Below, piece after piece: positions 57,283 through 64,000 of a stretch of DNA of 64,000 nt. Each line of letters starts with the position of its first letter. Within the stretch, counting starts at the first letter, position 1. The stretch spans positions 1,036,001 to 1,100,000 of the forward strand of contig JBBBDQ010001184.1 of NCBI GenBank assembly GCA_037127315.1. The letters are read 5' to 3'. The notes beneath the pieces are model-generated. The model was not told where the DNA came from. It saw only the letters and a list, made by a program, of their open reading frames with translations, and made no database searches. Made by a program: the position numbers and the translations under genes. The stretch comes from Ascarosepion bandense. Lineage: Eukaryota; Mollusca; Cephalopoda; Sepiida; Sepiidae.

Positions 57283-57690
57283 TTAGCTATTGAAATATTT
57301 GTAAAGATTCAAAACACCTAAGTCCCTATTTAACACTAGCTTGTGTGTATTTAATTTTAAAATCCAGTATTTTTCTTTTTTTCTGGGTGTGTATGTAGAA
57401 CTAAACTTGGAGTCTATTAGTAAACATTTGCAATTTTCTAAAGTATGATCAGGTTGATTAAAATGGGCTGCAATTGGGGAGTATACATTTTTTTGTCGTA
57501 TATTTAGTTTGTGATTATTGAAGCGAAATCTAAAGCTATTACTGGATTCGCCGATATATCCACTGTTGGGGCAAATTGAGCAGAAGAGAAAGTATATGAT
57601 GTTTTTGCTGTCACAAGTAAGGTTTGATGGGTGTAATTTTATATATATATATATATATTTTAAATTCTGTTCGGGATTAGTTATATTCAC
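57283..57690 (-). pseudogene. Penelope-like element C-terminal GIY-YIG nuclease, open frame
   Basis: The minus strand holds a 135-residue uninterrupted frame. After a microsatellite-coded KYIYIYI start, CDSKNIIYFLFCSICPNSGY is followed by IGESSNSFRFRFNNHK. That is the GIY-YIG core with its Arg and the downstream NHK. PIAAHFNQPDHTLENCKCL and RKKEKYWILKLNTHK then follow, the usual end of this domain in PLE proteins. In PLEs the domain nicks DNA during insertion. The RT half is absent upstream (a TA run at 57,640-57,658 marks the break), so this is a 5'-truncated copy with an intact nuclease end. The domestic use of the frame is unproven. Confidence 0.75.
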
Positions 57691-57749
57691 ACACGTGAAT
57701 ATAATCTTCCAAAGTTACAAATTTCAAAAGGTATGAAGAAATTGTTTAA

Positions 57750-58280
57750 AAAAACAAATCAATCAGTTAACTACGAGAGTTGAAATATAGAACTGGCTCT
57801 AGTTAAAAAGAGTTTCATACTTTTAGACTTTATATCCACTGCTACACCTATCAATTCTGACTCTTATGAGCTCACTTTGTCAAGACTCAAAACAAGACTT
57901 CTTTGAAGCTGGCTTCATTGGAAGATGAATGATATTCTTCTGTAAAAGAATAATACAACATTGTAGGGGCATCAGTGATACTTAGTAAATTGGCCTTGTA
58001 CCAAACACGACCGAAGTCTCTAAAATTGAAATATCAGAAGGTTGAATGTTGGATGTTAAAATGTGAAACGATAAAATATTTCATGTGTACATTAAAGTAA
58101 CGATTTATTAACAGAATGACAAAATTGTAAGAAGAAAAATATAAGTGAAATTGTGTTAAAAGAACACTATAATATATTTGTCAGAAGGAAAATGTTCATT
58201 GAGAAATGTAGGTTTGTGATTAAAATTGTTCAAAGAGAAATGTAAGTATTTAAAATGTCCATAGAAGTTTAGAGTTTAAA
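57750..58280. other. AT-rich stretch, nothing recognised
   Basis: No motif or repeat family was recognised between the PLE fragment and the tandem repeat at 58.4 kb. Confidence 0.4.
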
Positions 58281-58284
58281 AGTT

Positions 58285-58695
58285 TTATGTTCCTTCCTCT
58301 TTTTGGTAGGTTGGCGACAGCGTGAGAAAGAAGGTTAAAGAAATTGTACTTAGCGCGTCCTGTTCTCGGTGTTTTTGTTGTTGCTGCACTCTTTGGCGGC
58401 GTGGAGTGAAAATGAAAATTGGAAGAAATGGTCGAATGAATCTGTGACGCGCCCTTACGTCCGGGTGGCGTTGAGGGAAAAAGAAGAGAACAAAATTGGA
58501 AGAAGCGGTCGAATGAATCTGTGAAGCGCCCTTACGTCCGGGTATCGTGGAGTGAAAAGGAAGAAAAAAGTTTGGTAGAAGAAGTCGACGAGATGTGACC
58601 GAGTCAGCTTGAAGTTGCTTCCTTACATTGAGAGATGCTATCAGATAAAGCTCCCATTCTGACTGTATTTGAAATTTCTTTTGATACATTGCCAC
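58285..58695 (-). other. 136-residue open frame across tandem repeats, unknown
   Basis: The frame is open on the minus strand and rich in Arg, Gln and Phe (for example FIFTPRRQRVQQQQKHREQD). It is built on a 77-bp tandem repeat (next entry) and shows no family motif. Repeat-based open frames are common by chance, so coding is not claimed. The plus strand is purine-rich and CpG-containing, unlike the flanks. Confidence 0.2.
58421..58555 (+). repeat. Tandem repeat, 77-bp unit, about two copies
   Basis: Unit 1 begins GGAAGAAATGGTCGAATGAA at 58,421 and continues TCTGTGACGCGCCCTTACGT. Unit 2 begins GGAAGAAGCGGTCGAATGAA at 58,498 and continues TCTGTGAAGCGCCCTTACGT. A flanking GTGGAGTGAAAA precedes unit 1 and recurs after unit 2. 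Confidence 0.85.
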
Positions 58696-58699
58696 GAGA

Positions 58700-60720
58700 T
58701 CCGTCAGCTAACCGCTCCCACGCTCACTTGATTTTGACTGGTCACAGAACGTGATTTAAATAGTGAAGTTTCTCATGTTATCGACTCCAGCAGGCATGTT
58801 CACTACTAGGTGAGAAAAAAAAGTCATATATTAAGTTTCTATTTCTAGCCCAATCAAGATCCAGAATATGGTTTTTCAAATTGACTTGTAAATGTTTATT
58901 AGTCTGTTTTTTTCTTCTATAATGTATTTAGAAATCCACTATTGTGGGTGTGCAATTTTACTTTGTTATAGTTGGGTTTTTCCATAATGCTTTTAGTCGT
59001 TGGGATTTGATTTTGCGGGTGTGCAGTTTTACATTGTGTGTTTTAGTTAGTTGATGGATGATATAGGATTTGTATCCTATAATACCCTCACAACTGCTTA
59101 ACTACTATACAAACAGTCAGATTGCATGCATAGACTAACCTGATCTGACATCATTAGATTTGCATCTGCTTGGGTCCATGAAGTAGACATGCAACAGTCA
59201 ATATTACTTCAACGATGTTTTCATCACCTCGCTTTGAAGTATCCAAGAAACTTCGCCAGACTAGGTCAACATTTTCTCATTTTAAATTGGAAGACGCTAA
59301 TTGATAAAGATGGAGTATATGTTGAGGACTAAATTTGGAATCCTGATTATTTAGCAAAGCTTTGTATACTCCTACCACTTGCCCAAATTAAAAAAAAACT
59401 GAACCATTACTTTTTGACTGAAACTCTTATTACAGATCACCGTGATTTAATGTCTGTAATGCTGGTAATCGTTAAGCACAATGATGCCATAAGTCAAACA
59501 GCGGAATATTAAATTTGAATTTAATATTTGTTAGCATTACTGTAGATTTATTTGTTAAAAAAAGCATCAAGAAAAAAGTTATACCATGAGAGTAAATTAT
59601 TATTTTTTTTTATATAGTTGCACTGATTATGAAGCTACTCCACATTATCTCTCGGTCAAATATTGCAAATTTAAAAATCGTTTTCTTTTACAATTGCTAT
59701 TTATTGGTTTATTTGATAAAACACTGAGCACACTATGACAATAAAAAACGATTCTAATAATAGCATAATATCATAGCACTGTTCTGTTTTTAAATTTTGC
59801 ATTAATTTACAACGATTGACATTCACATTTTACTTTGTTTTAATTTTTTCTTGCTAGAATTTTTATCTTTTGCGTGGGAGAATATGGTGTGTACGTGAAA
59901 AATATTTCCAATGGATTAGAGAAAAACAGTACAAAGTTCCTAGGTTCGATTCATTATGTTTCATTTGTGATGATGTTAGTTTTCTATTTAGTATTAAAAT
60001 CACCTACACGTTGTTGGCACGAATTAACAAAAATAAAATAGATCATGATATCAGACATGTATAGAAATATCCAAACTGTCAGCTGTATTCAACCACTTTC
60101 TCAGAGCAATGGTTAAAAATCGTTTTGCGCTAGTGACTCTTGTGGGTCTTGGTGAAAAACAAACTTCTTCGAATTGTGTAAACTGGCGCTACAGAATCAC
60201 AAACAAATAAATATACAAAATAAATGGAGATCTTTTAAAAGCAGCACCAGCTAAAATACATATCACATGTAACTCAAAGATAAAATAATGACCTAATCAT
60301 GATGCTGGCATTCTACATTAATCCCAATAAAAGGTAAGGAAGGAAAACCCATCAATACCAGTGAGGGCAATAATCGCTTATAAGCTTGTGAAACTTATTT
60401 GCCTGAAATATTGTTTTAAGAGAAAGATTTTATAAAAGGCAGCAGATAATAGTATAAGTTGTTGCCTTAATGAATGCTAAATGTTTCCTGATGATGAAAC
60501 AGCTAATATCAACATTATCATTAAAAGTATTATTTGCCCTTTCTTCTCGGAATGTATCATAATATCTCAAGAATTAACTCTTAAACTCGTAGAGCACATG
60601 ATGTACAGTAATCGTAATAGTGTCTTAGATAAAATAGCCTAATAATAATCTTCCTGTTGATTTTAAATTCAGTTTTGCTTCTCTTAGAGTGAATACCATA
60701 CTCATGAGTTACAATCTACT
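58700..60720. other. AT-rich stretch, no gene recognised
   Basis: A weak possible reading frame near 59,220-59,490 (NFARLGQHFLILNWKTLIDK and onward) has in-frame breaks and no family match. The ORF at 59,870-60,064 likewise cannot be assigned. Confidence 0.35.
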
Positions 60721-60770
60721 TAACTCATTAGCCCCGTTACACTACATGTACAGAGAATACGAATAAGAAC

Positions 60771-60861
<91 letters not shown>

Positions 60862-60862
60862 C
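60771..60862. repeat. (TA)n-(GT)n-(GC)n microsatellite at LINE 3' end
   Basis: TA to about 60,796, GT to about 60,851 and GC to about 60,862. The LINE 3' terminus begins immediately after it. Confidence 0.95.
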
Positions 60863-60867
60863 TGTTA

Positions 60868-61180
60868 ATGTTTTCACTCAAGTAAGGCAATAGAATCACT
60901 AAAATGGAACGGTTTACTAAGTATTGGAGAACATGAGAGACATTAAACATTATTGAGGTGAGAAAATAACAATTGACATTGCATTTAAATTTTAAAAAAA
61001 TCAAAAACACCTGAAAGCATGTATCCTTAAGAGAGTTCTAAAAGCGACAAATGCAATATAAATTTTAGCATCGAACCTAAGGTTACTTCTATCCTTTTCA
61101 ACTATGAGATTATGAGACCTAGCCGCCAATCTAGTAGTAGGTTCAAATTCATAAAGTCAGAATATTTACTTTCTCTGTTC
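60868..61180 (-). mobile_element. 3'-terminal fragment of Jockey-like LINE
   Basis: The minus strand has a decayed coding end (TTRLAARSHNLIVEK, about 61,135, matching TRLSTRSHPFTVK of copy 1). A 3' UTR with AAATGCAATGTCAATTG follows, then a terminus resembling CCTTACTTGAGTGAAAA beside the microsatellite. Confidence 0.65.
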
Positions 61181-61730
61181 ACAGGGAATTTGATACCTGT
61201 TTCCAGCTCATATAAGTGATTAATATAGGCTTACTGAATCTCTATGTAGTTATTAAATTGAATAAACTTTTTGTTTAATGAACTATTCTAGTAATATTAC
61301 AGATAATATATGTTGTTGCATGTTATCAACAGTGCCTGCTATCTAAACATGTTAGGCGTTCCGTCTTTAATTTTCATCTCTCGTAGCATTTTACAATAAA
61401 GTTGAACTTGGACAATTCGTAGGATGGTCACTTTATGGGGATATTTGTGGAACGTAACTGTTAAGACTAGACATGAACGGTTTAAGAGTGTAGTGATCGG
61501 GGAATCATCCATAGTAGGTTCCACAAAACAGCGGTTAATGGAAAGTAGCTGTTCGAGTAGAACTTACACCTCCCCAGTTCAAGTAGAACTTACATCTCTC
61601 CAAGTTGAACGAACATTGTCTCTACAATATGCATAGCATGACGCCTTTTATTCCTCAAAGTTAGATCGTCACTTCAACGTAGTTTAATTGTTAGCAAGAT
61701 TGTAACGCTAGATCATATACGACATAATAG
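61181..61730. other. AT-rich stretch with a short direct repeat
   Basis: At about 61,550-61,612 the unit AGTAGAACTTACACCTCCCC occurs with slight change two and a half times (GTTCAAGTAGAACTTACATC follows). No gene was recognised. Confidence 0.5.
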
Positions 61731-61731
61731 T

Positions 61732-61803
61732 GCGGTCAATCCTCAATGGGTGTCCGATACTTTCGATCTTGTGTTATATCTAAGCTACGCTTAAAAAACA
61801 CCT
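61732..61803 (+). mobile_element. SINE family A fragment (tail)
   Basis: CAATCCTCAATGGGTGTCCG, then GATACTTTCGATCTTGTGTT and ATATCTAAGCTACGCTTA, match the B box and tail of family A at 251-345 and 405-544. Confidence 0.6.
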
Positions 61804-61809
61804 TAGTTG

Positions 61810-62655
61810 TAAATATTAGAACTGGAAGAAAATGGCAAGAAAACAACGAGAGGCTTGCGGCGTTTCATTTATCGCACAGGAACAGCAGGCCTATAGAGGG
61901 TAAATTTGCTAGCGCCACGCTAGTCAGATTTTAAATAGAGCATTGTCTTTCTTTTAGACTGGCTGCCAAGTGAAGAAAAACTGCCTTGCTATTGAAGGGA
62001 TCTGTTCCAGTGATGGGTAACTAAACCATATTTTTTTCATGAAAGTGATATAAAACGCTGCTCTATTGAATCGACTCCCACATGGGTCTTTCCCCGAATA
62101 ATACATCTAGAATTTACCGTTATCTTCCCCACATTCACTGTTCTTAATCTGTAAACCTCTACCTCGAAAAAAAGGTAAAAAGAAATTTTAGAGAGTTTGA
62201 AATTTTATTAACTATTCTATTAGATACGAATTAAATCGTACAACTATGGTTGCAGAAAAAGACACACCTTCGTCAGCACCACAAATCAAGTCCGAGTGTT
62301 GACACTTCTAAACCAAGAAAAGTAATACTTACTGATTGCTTGGAGAGGAACAATAGGAGTATAACACTAACAATAGATGAAAGAATAAGACAGAGTTTCT
62401 TTTTTAAGTGAGATTATAAATATGCCAATCAGCTATGATATTGCTGGCTGATGCTGTTACGTAACTACTCGGCCTAAAATCATCACATTGTTAACCCAGA
62501 TCAGGATGGGTGACGAAAAAGAAATGGATTCATAACATTCCAATGTAATTTTCTCTTGTACACCGACTGCCTGAAGTTAAACGTGCTACAAGATTGGCAT
62601 TATCCCGAGCCTGACATATAGAAGGTGCCACTAACAAAAAATCCACATCATTTTT
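61810..62655. other. Unassigned stretch
   Basis: No coding or repeat block was recognised before the mariner copy. Confidence 0.35.
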
Positions 62656-62659
62656 TTAA

Positions 62660-63775
62660 GTACTAGCCTGTAAATAACACGGAACAAAGTTTGGGCCCGA
62701 TCGGATTATTAATTTACAAATTACAGTTACTTAAGTGAAGCTACTGTTGCAAATTTTCAAAACAATGGAAAAATCTGAATTTCGTGTGTTGATGAAGCAT
62801 TGTTTTCTGAACGTAAAAGTATTGTTCAAGCAAAGTAATAGCTTGATAAGAGTTATTCGGTCTCTGCTCTGTCGGAAACAACGGTTAAGGTGTTATACTG
62901 ACTTTAAACACGGTCTTACAGACACAAACGATGCTGAAAGATCAGGTAGTCCGAAATTGGCAGTTGTCCCGGGAAACAAAAATAAATCTACAAACTCGTT
63001 TTAACCGATCGTAAATTGAAGTTACGTAAGATGACAGAAGAGTTCATAGCAGAATGCAGTGCATTCACTATTTTACATGAAGATTTCTTAATGAGAAAGC
63101 TGTGTTTAAAGTGGGTGTCACGTTTGCTCATAATCGATCAACGTGTAGTTTGCAACAGTTTCAACGTAAAAAAAAAGACTTTTTGCGCAAATACATTTCA
63201 ATGAATGAAACATGTACCCTTCACTTCGCTCCGGATTCAAATCGGCAGTCAGCTGAGTAGACAGCAGCAGGTGAATGCCGCCGACGGCGACTAAAGACGT
63301 AGACATTAGCAGACAAGGTTTTGGATTCCGTATTTTGGAAAGCGCAAGGTATTTTGTTAATCGATTACCTTGAGAAAGAAAACAAAACATTAATAACGGA
63401 TACTATATCGGATTATTGGTGCGTTTGAAGGAAGAAACCGCAAAAATAGGCCACAAATGAAGGAAAACCAAGACAACGCACCGTGTTACAAGTTGATCAC
63501 AATGATAGCAAAACTACATAAATTGCACTTTGAAAAGCTTCAGCATTCAGCCTTATCTCCAAATCTAGCCTCCAGCTATTACTTGCTGTTTGCAGACTTC
63601 AAAAGAATGCTCCATGGAAATAGATCTGGCCCCAATAAACAAGTGATTTCGAGAATTGAGGCGTATTTTGAGATCAAAGACAGATCGTCCTGCAGAAAGG
63701 CATCGAATTGTAAGAGAAACGCTTAAATCAGTGTATCACCCTAGAAGGAGACTATATTAATAAATAAAGTCAAAT
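62660..63775 (+). mobile_element. mariner transposon, inactive (copy M4)
   Basis: The transposase starts at ATG 62,765 (MEKSEFRVLMKHCFLNVKV). YTDFKHGLTDTNDAERSGSP follows (about 62,898-62,957), then LRKMTEEFIAE and FTILHEDFLMRKLCLKWVSR (about 63,020-63,120). The first catalytic block reads MNETCTLHF (Asp changed to Asn, about 63,202). The second, NQDNAPCYKL, is kept (about 63,470). The third reads SSYYLLFADFKRML, with the Asp changed to Tyr (about 63,570). Four or more frame breaks are present. The 5' leader matches M1 and M2; terminal repeats are not clear. Its orientation is opposite to M1 and M2. Confidence 0.8.
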
Positions 63776-64000
63776 TTTGCCTAGAAATTGTAGTTTTATT
63801 AGTTGGATTTTTTAAGGGAGGTGTTAGAACAAACTACCTTACTGTGGAAATATTTAAACGCAACTGCCATTTCTACTGTAAAAGTTTCTATTCTGGCAAT
63901 TCCGGTTAATTGCTTTTATAAATACAATCTTCAAAATTTTAATGCAGCGTCAATCGCCACATTCTATCTTTTTTAATACGTTCATCTTTTGTTTCTTCAA
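63776..64000. other. Window end, nothing recognised
   Basis: AT-rich sequence after the mariner. No motif was seen. Confidence 0.4.

Overview
The window looks like repeat-rich, AT-rich animal DNA, most like a coleoid cephalopod (octopus-type) genome. That assignment is inferred from the mix of decayed Jockey-like and RTE-like LINEs, Penelope-like elements (PLEs), mariner and Tc1 transposons, several tRNA-derived SINE families and very many (TA)n, (CA)n and (GATA)n arrays. There is no bacterial gene organisation. Almost every recognisable protein signal is a broken transposon protein. Elements were named by reading conserved motifs by eye; boundaries are usually good to about 10-50 bases unless a terminal repeat is visible.

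Layout. 0.1-2 kb: SINE pieces and a tandem duplication interrupted by a SINE. 2.3-4.6 kb: 5'-truncated Jockey-like LINE (+). 6.6-8.9 kb: microsatellites, a SINE and LINE 3' ends. 9.24-11.3 kb: LINE 5' half (+) meeting an inverted LINE 3' piece. 13.05-15.56 kb: RTE-like LINE (+). 15.7-18.2 kb: PLE reverse transcriptase (-), followed by a microsatellite and a PLE GIY-YIG piece (+) at 18.5-19.1 kb. 19.4-21.6 kb: SINE, then a second RTE-type LINE ending in zinc-finger motifs. 22.6-25.6 kb: a minisatellite, a SINE, LINE 3' ends and the only candidate host-gene exon (24,576 to about 25,125). 27.9-37.75 kb: a cluster of five DNA transposons (mariner x3, Tc1 x2), with two GATA arrays. The Tc1 element at 36,203-37,750 is structurally complete, with TA target sites, terminal repeats, inner repeats and a transposase with one frameshift. 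39.5-41.2 kb: two head-to-tail RTE 3' pieces and a SINE dimer. 42.5-46.6 kb: a mariner, a LINE scrap and a decayed copy of an unnamed multicopy protein family. 48.7-50.6 kb: SINE plus LINE (-). 52.1-53.5 kb: rearranged RTE with a nested SINE. 54-55 kb: irregular tandem repeats before a TATA box. 57.2-58.7 kb: PLE GIY-YIG ORF (-) and a tandem-repeat region. 60.8-63.8 kb: LINE 3' end, SINE scrap and a mariner.

The genes do not form a pathway. The useful content is the record of insertion order, shared retroposon tails, microsatellites growing at retroposon ends, one nearly intact Tc1 element and one plausible terminal exon of an unrecognised gene. I did not find a convincing new multi-gene system.
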